In this document: positions 9,887 to 19,097 of the stretch, piece after piece
Position numbering within the stretch: position 1 is the stretch's first letter
Layout: every line of letters starts with the position of its first letter
Origin: Myxococcales bacterium
Lineage (GTDB): Bacteria > Myxococcota_A > Polyangia > Haliangiales > Haliangiaceae
Length of the DNA: 64,000 bases
NCBI GenBank assembly: GCA_016716835.1
Contig: JADJUW010000002.1
Coordinates: forward strand, 744,001 to 808,000
Direction of reading: 5' to 3'
The notes under the pieces: generated by a model
The model's database searches: none
Seen by the model: only the letters and a program-made list of their open reading frames with translations
What the model was told of the DNA's origin: nothing
Position numbers and translations under genes: made by a program

Positions 9887-11035
9887 ATGGATTTCACGAG
9901 CGATCCGCTGCTTGCTTACCGCGCCAAATTCCCTGCGCTGGAGTCATGTGTCCACCTGGTGTCGCATTCACTGGGATGCATGCCGGCCGCGGCCAAAGAC
10001 GACGTGGCGGAGTTTCTTGAGCTCTGGCAGACAAAATCCATCACCGCCTGGGAGGACTGGCTGCCGGAGGTCGATCGCGCCGCCGCCCGCATCGAGAAAA
10101 TTATCTCGGCGCCGCGCGGCAGCGTCATCATGCATCAAAACGTGTCCCACATCATGGCGGTGCTCGCCTCGTGTTTTGAATACACGCCCAAGCGCAATAA
10201 GATTGTTTACGAGGCGCTGCAATTTCCGACGGTTTCGTATGTTTGGCAGGAGGAGCAGCGGCGCGGCGCTCAATGCGTGGTCGTGCCCTCTGCCGATGGC
10301 ACCACCATGGATGTCGACGCCATGTGCGACGCCATCGATGAACACACCCTGGCCGTGCCCATTTCGCACGTGCTGTTTGGCTCGGCCTATATACAAGACG
10401 CCAAGCGAATTTGCGCCAAGGCCAAGGCGGTCGGCGCGCATGTCATCTTGGATTGCTATCAGTCAATCGGCACCGTGCCCATTGACGTCGTCGACCTTGG
10501 GGTTTCGTTTGCGTGTGGCGGCTCGGTGAAATATTTGTGCGGCGGGCCCGGCGCGGCGTGGCTCTATGTTCGCCCCGATCTCATTGGGGCCTTCGCGCCG
10601 CGCATCACCGGGTGGTTTGGCCATCAGGCGCCTTTTGCGTTCACCATGCCAAGTCAGGCGTACGCCGACAGCGTGTGGCGGTATCTCGGCGGCACGCCGG
10701 CGATCTTGGCGCTGTACCAAGCGCGCGCTGGGCAGACGATCGTCGGCGAAATTGGCGTCGCCGCGATCCGCGAAAAAAGCCTGGCGCTCACGGCGCACGC
10801 CATCGCGCTCGTCGACGAATTTGGCTTTACGCTCAACTCGCCGCGGGAGGCCTCACGGCGCGGTGGCTCGGTGGTGTTTGATTTTGTAGGGGCTGCCGAT
10901 GCGTGTCGCGAGCTTGGGCGCCGGCGCTTTTTTGCCGACCATCGGCCCGGCGTCGGCACGCGCATCTCGCCGCATTTTTATACCAAGCGGGAAGAAATCG
11001 ACGCCTTCTTCGCGGAACTTAAGAAGATCCGCTAA
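9887..11035 (+). CDS. kynureninase-like PLP enzyme (aminotransferase class V fold)
   Basis: A 382-residue fold-type I PLP enzyme. The N-terminus (LESCVHLVSHSLGCMP) matches the kynureninase family opening. The expected Asp that holds the PLP pyridine ring lies in VILDCYQSIG, and the Schiff-base Lys is in GSVKYLCGGPGAAWLYV, with the GGPG loop typical of kynureninases. The C-terminal domain ends RISPHFYTKREEIDAF. The likely reaction is hydrolytic cleavage of kynurenine or a related 3-oxo amino acid; substrate is not proven. It is followed after 9 bases by a ferredoxin gene in the same direction. Confidence 0.8.
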   Translation: MDFTSDPLLAYRAKFPALESCVHLVSHSLGCMPAAAKDDVAEFLELWQTKSITAWEDWLPEVDRAAARIEKIISAPRGSVIMHQNVSHIMAVLASCFEYTPKRNKIVYEALQFPTVSYVWQEEQRRGAQCVVVPSADGTTMDVDAMCDAIDEHTLAVPISHVLFGSAYIQDAKRICAKAKAVGAHVILDCYQSIGTVPIDVVDLGVSFACGGSVKYLCGGPGAAWLYVRPDLIGAFAPRITGWFGHQAPFAFTMPSQAYADSVWRYLGGTPAILALYQARAGQTIVGEIGVAAIREKSLALTAHAIALVDEFGFTLNSPREASRRGGSVVFDFVGAADACRELGRRRFFADHRPGVGTRISPHFYTKREEIDAFFAELKKIR

Positions 11036-11044
11036 GCTGCGCGC

Positions 11045-11446
11045 ATGCCGCCGAACTATGCGCGCCACGTGTTTGTCTGCACCAACGAGCGACCACCGGA
11101 CAATCCGCGCGGTAGCTGCAAGCATCGCGGTTCGGAGGCCGTGCGCGACGCCTTTAAAAAGCAGATGGGTGCGGCGGGCGTGGGGGCGCAGGTCCGAGCC
11201 AATGCCGCCGGTTGCCTCGACCAATGCGACCAGGGCGTCGCGGTGGTGGTGTATCCCGAGCAGGTTTGGTATGGCGGCGTCACGCTCGACGATGTGCCAG
11301 AGATTATCGCTGAGCATATTATTGGCGGTCGCATTGTCGAACGGTTGTTGATGCCGGGGCAGCCTGCGCATACCCAGCCGCTGGTACCACTTAGGCTTCC
11401 GATTAAAACATCGTCCGCGCCGGCGCCAGCCAAACCAGGTGCCTGA
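11045..11446 (+). CDS. thioredoxin-like [2Fe-2S] ferredoxin
   Basis: A 133-residue protein with the four cluster ligands of the thioredoxin-fold 2Fe-2S ferredoxins: Cys in VFVCTNERP, Cys in RGSCKHRG, and the pair in AGCLDQCDQG. The motif VVVYPEQVWYGGV and the following EIIAEHIIGG are also typical. It is cytoplasmic and likely an electron carrier. The C-terminal 30 residues are a Pro/Ala tail not needed for the fold. It is placed 9 bases after the kynureninase-like gene, so probably co-transcribed, though a functional link is not obvious. Confidence 0.85.
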   Translation: MPPNYARHVFVCTNERPPDNPRGSCKHRGSEAVRDAFKKQMGAAGVGAQVRANAAGCLDQCDQGVAVVVYPEQVWYGGVTLDDVPEIIAEHIIGGRIVERLLMPGQPAHTQPLVPLRLPIKTSSAPAPAKPGA

Positions 11447-11642
11447 GCAGTTGCACATGATGTTGCGACAGCAGACCGCCGCGTTTGCGAGGTTTGCAGA
11501 CCCCGGTATTGGCTACTGGCGTTGCCTGGCGCCATATTGCAATTAAGTAATACATATTAAAATAAGATGTAAGTCGGCGAATTCTCGACTCCGCAAGGGA
11601 TGGCATGCTGTGTGCAATACCTGCTGGCAGGAGCGAACCCGT

Positions 11643-12539
11643 ATGAAATTTCTCAAACTCACATCTCTTGTCGTGCTTGGCGCTACGACTTGGTTCGCCG
11701 GCAACGTCGATGCCCAGCGCGTAATCTCCACTCGTCTAAACCCACGTGGAGGGGTTGACCAAATCGAGCTCCACCCGCGCGCAGCCCGCGAAGCGGAGCT
11801 TGGGATTCAAAAGGGGATTAGCGATTACCAGCACAAGCTCAATGGAACGTCGCCCGCGAGCAAAAGGGTCCACTTCTCGGCGTTGCTTGGCGACACGGTC
11901 GTGAGGGACCAGCCATATTTTGAGAGCCGGATGACGATGCTAAGCAAGCACCCCACGTCGCGTGCAATCTTGCTCAGGGTTGCTCGCAAGCACGGCACGA
12001 CGTTGAGGCAACTCTCGGATCCATACATTACCAAAGGCGAAAAGGTAGCACTTGATGAAGTGGCCAAGGAGCTGGCCAAGATTTACAGGAAAGCGGGCGA
12101 TGGCGCCTTTGGTAATGCGCTCGGCTACTCCACCACCGAAGACCTCGCGTCCATGGTCGCTTCGTATCGCAAGACGATCGAACGCGGGGTCGCAGAAGGC
12201 GACATGGAATTCAGGATGTATGAAATAGTGGAGCACGTCGAAGCACTCTTTGCAAAAAAAGAATTCCGTGCGGCGGTCGGCTCCGATGAACAGGCCAAAG
12301 CGTTGCTCGCAAGATTTCGCAAGGCACTCCCCGGTATAGACCCGGCCAGGCTAATTTTCATCAGTTTAGCCACGCACGACGATTCCTCATTGCGCAAGGG
12401 CTACGAGATGAAGCGGGTGTTCACCTCTTTGCAAGGCGCGGTCGAACGGTACCTGGCGCGCGACACCGGTCGTAAAAGCGACGCGACTAGGGCTAGAGTC
12501 GAACGGCTCGATCAAGCGATTTGGGGCATTCTACATTAG
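11643..12539 (+). CDS. secreted protein, unknown function
   Basis: A signal peptide (MKFLKLTSLVVLGATTWFAG, cleavage after NVDA) precedes about 275 residues that are largely alpha-helical, with charged repeats such as KVALDEVAKELAKIYRK and EHVEALFAKKEF. No cysteine-rich or enzymatic motif is visible. The start at 11643 is chosen for the signal peptide and a GGAG about 11 bases upstream. The AT-rich stretch before it (11530-11575) contains TTGCAA and TAAAAT boxes 15 bases apart that could be its promoter. Convergent with the PP2C gene. Confidence 0.65.
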   Translation: MKFLKLTSLVVLGATTWFAGNVDAQRVISTRLNPRGGVDQIELHPRAAREAELGIQKGISDYQHKLNGTSPASKRVHFSALLGDTVVRDQPYFESRMTMLSKHPTSRAILLRVARKHGTTLRQLSDPYITKGEKVALDEVAKELAKIYRKAGDGAFGNALGYSTTEDLASMVASYRKTIERGVAEGDMEFRMYEIVEHVEALFAKKEFRAAVGSDEQAKALLARFRKALPGIDPARLIFISLATHDDSSLRKGYEMKRVFTSLQGAVERYLARDTGRKSDATRARVERLDQAIWGILH

Positions 12540-12562
12540 CCCGTGGTAACCACCCATCCGCG

Positions 12563-13390
12563 CTACCCCATGATGCGCCGGGGCGCCTGCTCAAAAACCT
12601 GCGCCACGACGATCGTAATGTTGTCCTTGCCGCCACGCTGATTGGCCAAGGCAATGGCGGCATTCGCGCCCGACTCGATGTTGCCATCCCCCACGAGCTC
12701 GACCACCTCGGAGGGGTCTTTGAGATAGCCGTGCAGGCCGTCGGTGCACATCACGAAGATGTCCCCAGCCTCGGCATCGAGGTCGACGGTATCGACCTGC
12801 ACGTGATCCTTGTGGCCGACCGCGCGCGTGATGACATTTTTGCCGGCGGCTCGCAACGCCTCTTCTTGCGTGATCAGCCGGTGTTTGAGCTTGTAGTTGA
12901 TCAGCGTGTGGTCCTCGGTGAGCTGCAACGCCTGGTTATCGCGAATGCGATAGACCCGGCTGTCACCGACGTGCGCCGCAAACGCAAACCCATTCGTAAT
13001 TAACAGCGCTGACAAGGTGGTGGCCATGCCGCGCATGCCAGGATCGATCTGGCCCATGCCAAACACCATGTAGCAGGCCGACTGCACCCCATTCTCGAGA
13101 TGACGGCGTATTTCGGCGCGGGCGGAGATGTCGTCGATCTCCAGTTGCGCGCGCAAGATGTCGAGCTGCTTGCGGTGGCCGGCCATCCACATCGAGAGCT
13201 GGTCGATCGCCTCGCGGCTGGCCACCTCGCCCTTGTTGTTGCCGCCGACGCCATCGGCGACGATGTAGAAGCCAAGCGCATCGTCGGCATGCATCGCATC
13301 CTCATTGTGCGAGCGCCTGCGCCCGACGTCGGTGCGCGCCACCGATCGCACCGCGAGTCGTCGCCGATTCGCCGTGCGCCCAGGGTCCAT
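12563..13390 (-). CDS. PP2C-type Ser/Thr protein phosphatase
   Basis: A 275-residue cytoplasmic phosphatase with all the metal-binding motifs of bacterial PP2C/Stp enzymes: RSHNEDAM (residues 25-32), IVADGVGG (43-50), AAHVGDSRVYR, FVMCTDGL and GGKDNITIVV at the C-terminus. It removes phosphate from Ser/Thr of proteins phosphorylated by Hanks-type kinases. A kinase gene lies 900 bases away on the other strand, with a STAS-like gene between, so these three probably belong to one phospho-signalling group. It diverges from the STAS-like gene across a short shared promoter region. Confidence 0.92.
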   Translation of the reverse strand: MDPGRTANRRRLAVRSVARTDVGRRRSHNEDAMHADDALGFYIVADGVGGNNKGEVASREAIDQLSMWMAGHRKQLDILRAQLEIDDISARAEIRRHLENGVQSACYMVFGMGQIDPGMRGMATTLSALLITNGFAFAAHVGDSRVYRIRDNQALQLTEDHTLINYKLKHRLITQEEALRAAGKNVITRAVGHKDHVQVDTVDLDAEAGDIFVMCTDGLHGYLKDPSEVVELVGDGNIESGANAAIALANQRGGKDNITIVVAQVFEQAPRRIMG

Positions 13391-13453
13391 AGCGGGCTAT
13401 GGTAGCGGTACGGTGTGGCGCTTGCAATCAGCCTTGTGTTTAGATGGCACGCG

Positions 13454-14158
13454 ATGACGGCAAGCGACGCGCACGTGATGGGCTTCAGGTCGGCGTGGAC
13501 CCAATCGCGGCTGCGCACGGCACCGGTAGACGCGCCCCTTGCCACCGAGCTATTTGCGACCGTACTAAGCGGTTGGGACTTGCTCTTGCACGCTGAGGCA
13601 TCCGACCTCGCCGACACCGAGCGAGCGCTTGGCATGCTCAGTACGCGCATGGCGTCGGCGCGTTTTCGCATGGCCGACGCGATCTCGGTGGTGGCCGCGG
13701 CCAGACACGTGCTCGGCGAGGCCCCGCCTGCCATGCCGCATTACTGGGAGTGGGTGACAAGCGTGCTGGCGGACGCTGCGCTGGCCGCCGCCGCCGCGGC
13801 CGCGCGTGAGCCGTTGCTCGACGTCATCGCCACCGCCTCGCCCGTCGTTTATGTAACCGAAACTACCCCGGCGCTGCTGCTCGTCGCCAACCCCGACAGC
13901 GTCGCGATCGAGGCGGCGTGCGCGAGGTTGCTGTTGGCGATCGTCCGCCGCGGCGCGAGCCACGCGATCGTTGACGCCACCTGGTGCCAAGGGTCGCCGT
14001 CGGCCTTGGCGAGGCACGTATCAAACCTCGCGGCGCATGCACAACTGCGGCACACGGAGCTTATCGTCGTGGTGGCTGATCGGGAGGCTTTGGCGGTAAG
14101 CGGTGGCAACGTGGCCTACGTGGCGTGCTTCGCGGATGCTTTGAGGCGAGTGCGATAG
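13454..14158 (+). CDS. hypothetical protein with STAS-like C-terminal region
   Basis: A 234-residue soluble protein. The N-terminal half is helical (ATELFATVLSGWDLLLHAE, TERALGMLSTRMASARF). The C-terminal 110 residues have the beta-alpha alternation of a STAS domain: VYVTETTPALLLVANP, a helix ACARLLLAIVRRG, then ASHAIVDATW and TELIVVVADREAL. Similarity to the RsbR-type co-antagonists is only topological and the family assignment is tentative. A GTG at 13415 is an alternative start. It lies between a PP2C phosphatase and a Ser/Thr kinase, a setting that would suit a partner-switching regulator. Followed by an intrinsic terminator. Confidence 0.5.
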   Translation: MTASDAHVMGFRSAWTQSRLRTAPVDAPLATELFATVLSGWDLLLHAEASDLADTERALGMLSTRMASARFRMADAISVVAAARHVLGEAPPAMPHYWEWVTSVLADAALAAAAAAAREPLLDVIATASPVVYVTETTPALLLVANPDSVAIEAACARLLLAIVRRGASHAIVDATWCQGSPSALARHVSNLAAHAQLRHTELIVVVADREALAVSGGNVAYVACFADALRRVR

Positions 14159-14184
14159 CCGTCGAGGCGGGGCTACATGTAGGC

Positions 14185-14212
14185 AAAAGGCGCGGTCCTG
14201 ACGGCGCCTTTT
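14185..14212 (+). terminator. intrinsic terminator
   Basis: A perfect 9-bp stem AAAAGGCGC (14185-14193) / GCGCCTTTT (14204-14212) with a 10-base loop ends in T residues, 27 bases after the stop of the STAS-like gene and before the kinase gene. Confidence 0.8.
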
Positions 14213-14274
14213 CGTGGATCGCGCGGCGCAGAGCCTCGCCGTGGCGATGGCGGGAATGTTAATATAGTCGAGGC

Positions 14275-16689
14275 GTGGCAGACGAGTATCCGATGCAGTA
14301 CGGGCCATATCAGCTGCTCGAGCGCTTTGCGGTCGGCGGCATGGCCGAGCTCTTCTTGGCAACCATGGACGGCGCCCATGGCTTTGTCCGCAAGGTGATC
14401 ATCAAGCGGCTGCTACCGCATTTGGCGCGCGAGGCCAACTACAACGCGATGTTTATCGACGAGGCCAAGCTCACGGCACGGCTGGTGCACCCAAAGATCG
14501 CACAGACCTATGAGCTTGGTCGCGTCGATGACTCGTTGTTCATCGCGATGGAATATATCGACGGCATCGACTGCCTCGCCATGTTGCGCGAATGCGCCCA
14601 TCGCAAGCAAAAAGTACCGGTCGGGATTGCGGCATGGGTGGCGCACGAGGTGCTCGACGCGCTCGATTTCGCCCACAGCCTGGCCGATGATGACGGCACG
14701 CCCTTTGGCATCGTGCATCGCGATATTTCGCCTTCCAACGTGTTGTTGTCCCGCCGCGGCGACGTCAAGCTCGTCGACTTTGGCATTGCGCGCATGGACA
14801 ATGCCGGCAAGGCGCACAAGAGCAAGAGCGGCACGCTCAAGGGCAAGTATGGCTATATGTCGCCTGAGCAGGTCACCGAGCAGCCGCTCGACGGTCGCAG
14901 CGACGTGTTCTCGGTCGGCATCTTGCTCGCCGAAATGCTGTGCGGTCGCCGGCTCTTTACCGCGCCCAATGAGCTCGACGTGCTGCTCATGGTGCGCGAT
15001 GCCAAGCTGACTCGGCTTGACCAGTTTGGCACCGAGATCGAAGATGGGCTCAACGAGATCTTGCGCCGCGCGCTGCGCAAATCGCTGGACGAGCGCTTCC
15101 AGTCGGCTGCCGAGATGCGCGACGCGTTAGGCGAATGGATGTACGAGAAGCGGCTGCGCGTGACGCCGCAATCGCTTGGCGCCTTTGTCGAGACGTTGCA
15201 CGAGCAGGCGACCAAGCGACGGCAAGAATCCGCCGGCGCCTCGGTGGCTGCTAATCTCGCGGTGGTGCAGGCCGTGCCCAACGAGCACGCCACGGCGACC
15301 AATGCCGTCCCTGCGCCGCGCGAAACCACGCCGATCGCCACGGGCAGCGCGCCCCGCGTCGCGAGGGACAATGACTCAAATGCGGGCTTCCCGTCGATTG
15401 ATGCGGCCTTGGCGGCGGCTACCGACGGCGGCAACCCCAATCCCCTGCAAGGCGCCGACTTCATGCTGCCGGCGGAAATCCTCGCCGATGCGAAATCTGA
15501 CCCTGGCATGATCAAGGCGACACCGCACGCCGAGACCTATCGCAAGACCACCGCCCGCACGCTGACCGGAGATATTAGCAGCGTCTTTCCACGCTCCGGT
15601 TCCATCACCGGGTCGCCTCGTCCCGAGACCAATGCCGGCGCGACCGCGAGCGCCAACGCCAGCGGGGCGACGCATGCCGGCACCGGGCGTAGCGGCTCGA
15701 TCACGGGTTCGCCCACTATGAGCAAGCCGCGCACCGTGGTTACGACGGTACGACGTTCGTCGGCGACCGGCATGCCGACCAAGCCACCCGAGGCGGCCCG
15801 GGTGACCGCCCCGATTGCGATCGCGGTCCCCGAGCCCTCGCTTGATCCCGACAATAGCTTTGACGATACGCCCTCGGTGCAGATGCGGCGTTCGCGAGCG
15901 CGCATCTCTATTCCGCCGATGGTCGAGCTGCAACAAGCGCGCGAGCCGCTGCCGCCCGAGGTTGGCGAGCAGGTCGAGCCGCCCGATGAAGGCGGCGAGT
16001 TTGCCGCCTATTCACCGGTGGCCGTGATGTTTGGCCTCATGATGCGCAAAATCACGGGGCTGCTCGTGGTGTCCATCGGCGGCATAAAGAAGGAAATCTA
16101 CTTTCGCGACGGCAAGCCCGAGTTTGTGTCGTCAAACATGTCGGGCGAGCTGTTTGGCAACTATCTCGTCGACCACAACATTGTCTCCTCGGGCGAGCTG
16201 GCGATGGCGCTAGCGATGATGCCGCATTTCGGCGGCAAGCTTGGCGACACGCTGGTGGGCCTTGGCCTCATGAAGCCGCTCGAGGTGTTTCGCCACCTCA
16301 CGTTGCAGGTGCGCTCCAAGCTGGTCGACGTCTGCACGTGGTCCAAGGGTTCTTACGGCTTTTATCGCGGCCGCGAAAATCCCCGCGAGGCGTTTCCGGT
16401 CGAGATCAACCCGGTCGAGGTCTGGGTCGGTGGTGCGCTGGCGCAGAAGCTCGACGTCATCGACGAATGGTTAACGAAATTTGGCGAGGCGCGCTTTGAG
16501 GCCGTGGCCATTCCTCCGGTCTCCGTGCAGCAATTCGAGCACCCGCTCACGGCGGACGTGTGCCGCCAATGCAATGGCACCGTGACCGTCAACCAGCTAG
16601 TCAAGCAACGAAACAAGTCGGAGCAACCCATCGTCGTGCGCCTGCTCTATTTGCTCGAGCAATGCGGCATGATCAGCAAAAAGCGCTGA
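14275..16689 (+). CDS. Hanks-type Ser/Thr protein kinase with C-terminal PATAN (DUF4388) domain
   Basis: An 804-residue cytoplasmic kinase. Kinase domain: residues 10-290, with glycine loop FAVGGMAE, catalytic Lys44 (VIIKRL), HRDISPSNV (148-156), DFG at 168-170 and SPE in the activation segment. The HRDxSPxNV loop is the form common in myxobacterial kinases. A Pro/Ala/Thr-rich linker of about 250 residues contains two copies of RSGSITGSP. Residues 570-720 form a DUF4388/PATAN-like domain (MRKITGLLVVSIGGIKKEIYF... split by DGKPEFVSS). No membrane segment is seen. GTG at 14275 is used; ATG at 14293 is possible. The domain pairing suggests a regulatory complex. Confidence 0.92.
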   Translation: MADEYPMQYGPYQLLERFAVGGMAELFLATMDGAHGFVRKVIIKRLLPHLAREANYNAMFIDEAKLTARLVHPKIAQTYELGRVDDSLFIAMEYIDGIDCLAMLRECAHRKQKVPVGIAAWVAHEVLDALDFAHSLADDDGTPFGIVHRDISPSNVLLSRRGDVKLVDFGIARMDNAGKAHKSKSGTLKGKYGYMSPEQVTEQPLDGRSDVFSVGILLAEMLCGRRLFTAPNELDVLLMVRDAKLTRLDQFGTEIEDGLNEILRRALRKSLDERFQSAAEMRDALGEWMYEKRLRVTPQSLGAFVETLHEQATKRRQESAGASVAANLAVVQAVPNEHATATNAVPAPRETTPIATGSAPRVARDNDSNAGFPSIDAALAAATDGGNPNPLQGADFMLPAEILADAKSDPGMIKATPHAETYRKTTARTLTGDISSVFPRSGSITGSPRPETNAGATASANASGATHAGTGRSGSITGSPTMSKPRTVVTTVRRSSATGMPTKPPEAARVTAPIAIAVPEPSLDPDNSFDDTPSVQMRRSRARISIPPMVELQQAREPLPPEVGEQVEPPDEGGEFAAYSPVAVMFGLMMRKITGLLVVSIGGIKKEIYFRDGKPEFVSSNMSGELFGNYLVDHNIVSSGELAMALAMMPHFGGKLGDTLVGLGLMKPLEVFRHLTLQVRSKLVDVCTWSKGSYGFYRGRENPREAFPVEINPVEVWVGGALAQKLDVIDEWLTKFGEARFEAVAIPPVSVQQFEHPLTADVCRQCNGTVTVNQLVKQRNKSEQPIVVRLLYLLEQCGMISKKR

Positions 16690-16690
16690 A

Positions 16691-16818
16691 CAGAAGCGCA
16701 TTGCGTGGGAATCTTTCGGTGTACGGCTTCGCGAGCCTCGTTACATCCAGACGGATGCGCCTCGGCATCGCTGCAGGCGTGCACCGAAATCTCCTCCACG
16801 CACTGCGCTTCTGTTCGC
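16691..16818. repeat. long imperfect inverted repeat in convergent intergenic region
   Basis: CAGAAGCGCATTGCGTGG at 16691-16708 recurs as its reverse complement with one mismatch at the far end (about 16796-16813), and the next inner bases (TTTCGGTG / CACCGAAA) also pair. The arms enclose about 70 bases with a further local hairpin (GATGC GCCTCG GCATC). The RNA on either strand could fold into one long stem. It lies just after the kinase stop and before the end of the RluA gene, so it may act as a terminator or structured 3' end for both. Confidence 0.65.
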
Positions 16819-16850
16819 CGCCTTTTTGGATCTTAGATTGCGAGTTCTGT

Positions 16851-17783
16851 TTATTCCCAGTGGCCGCTGGCGATTTTAGCAATAACGGTCGCGACATCCG
16901 GTAGGTGGGGCGACAGCTGCGCCACGCGTTGGGGCGGTAAAGGGCTTAGCAAGGTCGCCTGCGGGGCAAAGATGCGCCACGCGTGGAGAAAAAATGGAAC
17001 GCCGTCGGTGACGGTTGAGCCGTAGAGCGTATCGCCCCAAATGGGCGCGCCGAGGTGGGCGAGGTGGGCGCGAATTTGATGCATGCGGCCCGTGGTGGTG
17101 GTGCAGCAGACGAGTGAGGCGTGGTCGGTCGCGACGAGCGGCTCGATGTCGGTGTGCGCCGGCAAGCCGTCGCTATCGACGACGACGTGGTTGCCTCGTT
17201 GCAGCAGCGGTGCTTCACAGTCCCACGCCTGCGCGCGCCCGTGGACGAGCGCCAAGTATTGCTTGCTGACGCGATGGTGGGCGAAATCATCGCGCCACAA
17301 ATGCCAAGCCTCGCTGGTGCGGGCGGCGACAAGCAGTCCGCTGGTGCCGGTGTCGAGCCGGTGAACGAGGCCGCACTCGCGCGGATCGTTGCCAATCGCG
17401 CGCATTTCTGGAAACAAGTGGGCCAGCCCATTGGCGGCGCAGCCGAGCTCACCGCCGGTAAGTGGCATCGTCGGCATGCCCGCGGGCTTGCAGAAGGAGA
17501 CCCACGTTGGCTCGACCTGCAAAATGGTCAGCGCCGCCGCGGCGGTGGCGTCAGGGGCCGCCGATCGATCCAGCACCGGCGCGGTGTCGCCGACAATTTC
17601 TACCGAGTCACCTGGCATGACGCGCGTACCCTTGGTGGCCTTGGCGCGATTGACCAGCACCTTGCGGCCTTCAAAGAGCTCGGTAGCGCGCGCGCGGCTG
17701 ACGCCAAGGTGCTGCGCCACGACGTGATCGGCGCGGCGTGCGGCCTCGCCGAGAAACGTAAAAACTATCGGGGTTGTGGCCAT
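16851..17783 (-). CDS. RluA-family RNA pseudouridine synthase
   Basis: A 310-residue enzyme that isomerises uridine in rRNA or tRNA. It has an N-terminal S4-like RNA-binding domain (residues 15-70, ADHVVAQHLGVSRARATEL), then the catalytic domain with GLVHRLDTGTSGLLV, whose Asp is the catalytic residue, SKQYLALVHG, and GRMHQIRAHLAHLG. The exact target base cannot be told from sequence (RluA, RluC and RluD share these motifs). It overlaps the end of moeA by 19 bases on the same strand, so the two are co-transcribed. Confidence 0.9.
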   Translation of the reverse strand: MATTPIVFTFLGEAARRADHVVAQHLGVSRARATELFEGRKVLVNRAKATKGTRVMPGDSVEIVGDTAPVLDRSAAPDATAAAALTILQVEPTWVSFCKPAGMPTMPLTGGELGCAANGLAHLFPEMRAIGNDPRECGLVHRLDTGTSGLLVAARTSEAWHLWRDDFAHHRVSKQYLALVHGRAQAWDCEAPLLQRGNHVVVDSDGLPAHTDIEPLVATDHASLVCCTTTTGRMHQIRAHLAHLGAPIWGDTLYGSTVTDGVPFFLHAWRIFAPQATLLSPLPPQRVAQLSPHLPDVATVIAKIASGHWE

Positions 17784-18997
17784 GTGCGCACGAAGACTTC
17801 GATTTGCTCACCGGCCGCGCGGGCGGCCTGGTGCGCATCCATAATGGCATATGCGTGCCAATGCAAGAGTGAACTGAGCATGCCCGAGCCCTGCTTGGGG
17901 TGGGGCGTTGCCAAAACCGAGCCGCCACGCAGATCGAGGCTAAGGCGCACCACTTGCGCGCGGGCGGCCGTCGCAGCCAAGGTAGAGGTCAGCATCGCCT
18001 TGAGGGTGGGGCGCTGCAGCGAGGAGGCGCCCATCATCTTCATGAGGGCGGGACGCACAAACAGCTCAAAGCTGGTCGCGGCAGACACTGGATTGCCAGG
18101 CACGGCGAAGACCGGAATATGGCCGAGGCGAGCGAACGCAAACGGCTTACCGGGCTTCATCGCTACCTGCCACAAGTCGAGCGTGGCGCCGGCGCGGGCG
18201 AGCGCGGCCTGCACGTGGTCGCGCTCGCTGCCCGAGATGCCGCCGGTGATTACGACGGCGTCGGCGTGAGCGGCAACGATTTGCGCCGCGATTTCTGCCA
18301 CGTCATCTTTGGCGATGCCCATGCGAAATGGTTGGCCACCGCAGCTGCTGACCAGCGCCGCCATGCCATAGCTGTTGGCATCAAAGAGCTGGCCCGGCCT
18401 TGGCCGTTCTGACAACTCGACAAGCTCGTCGCCGGTGCTGATGATCGCCACGCGCGGCTGGGGATACACCGGCACCTGCGGGCGACCTTGTGAGGCGAGC
18501 ACCATGATATCGGCGGCATCGATCATGGCGCCGGCGCGTAAGAGCAGGTCACCGACGGCGATGTCCTCGCCGCGGCGGCGAATGTGTTGGCCAAGCGGCG
18601 TTGCGGGTACCGTGACCCAGCTAGCGCCAGCATCAAGGGTTTCGTCGCAGTGCTCGTACATCGCGACGGCATCCGCGCCCTCGGGCATGGGCGCCCCGGT
18701 CAAGATGCGCAGGGCGGTGCCCGGTCGTAAAGGAGGGACGTTCGCATCACCGGCCGCCACCGTGCCAGCAATCGGCAACCTCGCGCTGCCGGCCGCCGTC
18801 TCCGCGGCGCGCACCGCGAACCCATCCATGGCGCTGTTGTCGAAGCGCGGCGAAGGTTGCGACGCGGTTAGATCGGTCGCGCAGACGCGCCAGTTGGCGT
18901 GGGATAACGGCACGCGATCGACGGCGGCGACATCCGGCGCAGCGATAAGCCGCAAGACGTTCGCCTGGGCTTCCTCAATTGTCAGCAGCGCTGCCAT
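17765..18997 (-). CDS. moeA: molybdopterin molybdenumtransferase MoeA
   Basis: A 410-residue cytoplasmic enzyme that inserts molybdate into adenylylated molybdopterin, the last step of molybdenum cofactor synthesis. The family motifs run in order: FDNSAMDGFAV (residues 52-62), RILTGAPMPEGADAV, HIRRRGEDIAVGD, IISTGDELVEL, VITGGISGSERDHV, MKPGKPFAFARLG and VFAVPGNPVSA. Length is normal for the family. It is upstream of and overlaps the pseudouridine synthase gene; no other cofactor-synthesis gene is nearby. Confidence 0.96.
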   Translation of the reverse strand: MAALLTIEEAQANVLRLIAAPDVAAVDRVPLSHANWRVCATDLTASQPSPRFDNSAMDGFAVRAAETAAGSARLPIAGTVAAGDANVPPLRPGTALRILTGAPMPEGADAVAMYEHCDETLDAGASWVTVPATPLGQHIRRRGEDIAVGDLLLRAGAMIDAADIMVLASQGRPQVPVYPQPRVAIISTGDELVELSERPRPGQLFDANSYGMAALVSSCGGQPFRMGIAKDDVAEIAAQIVAAHADAVVITGGISGSERDHVQAALARAGATLDLWQVAMKPGKPFAFARLGHIPVFAVPGNPVSAATSFELFVRPALMKMMGASSLQRPTLKAMLTSTLAATAARAQVVRLSLDLRGGSVLATPHPKQGSGMLSSLLHWHAYAIMDAHQAARAAGEQIEVFVRTWPQPR

Positions 18998-19097
18998 GCG
19001 TCACATGATGTAAGTAATCGCACACCGGGGCAACGACGCGCACGCTTATTGCGCGTCGACTCGATGGGATGGTCGGATTTTCGCTTACAATTGATTG

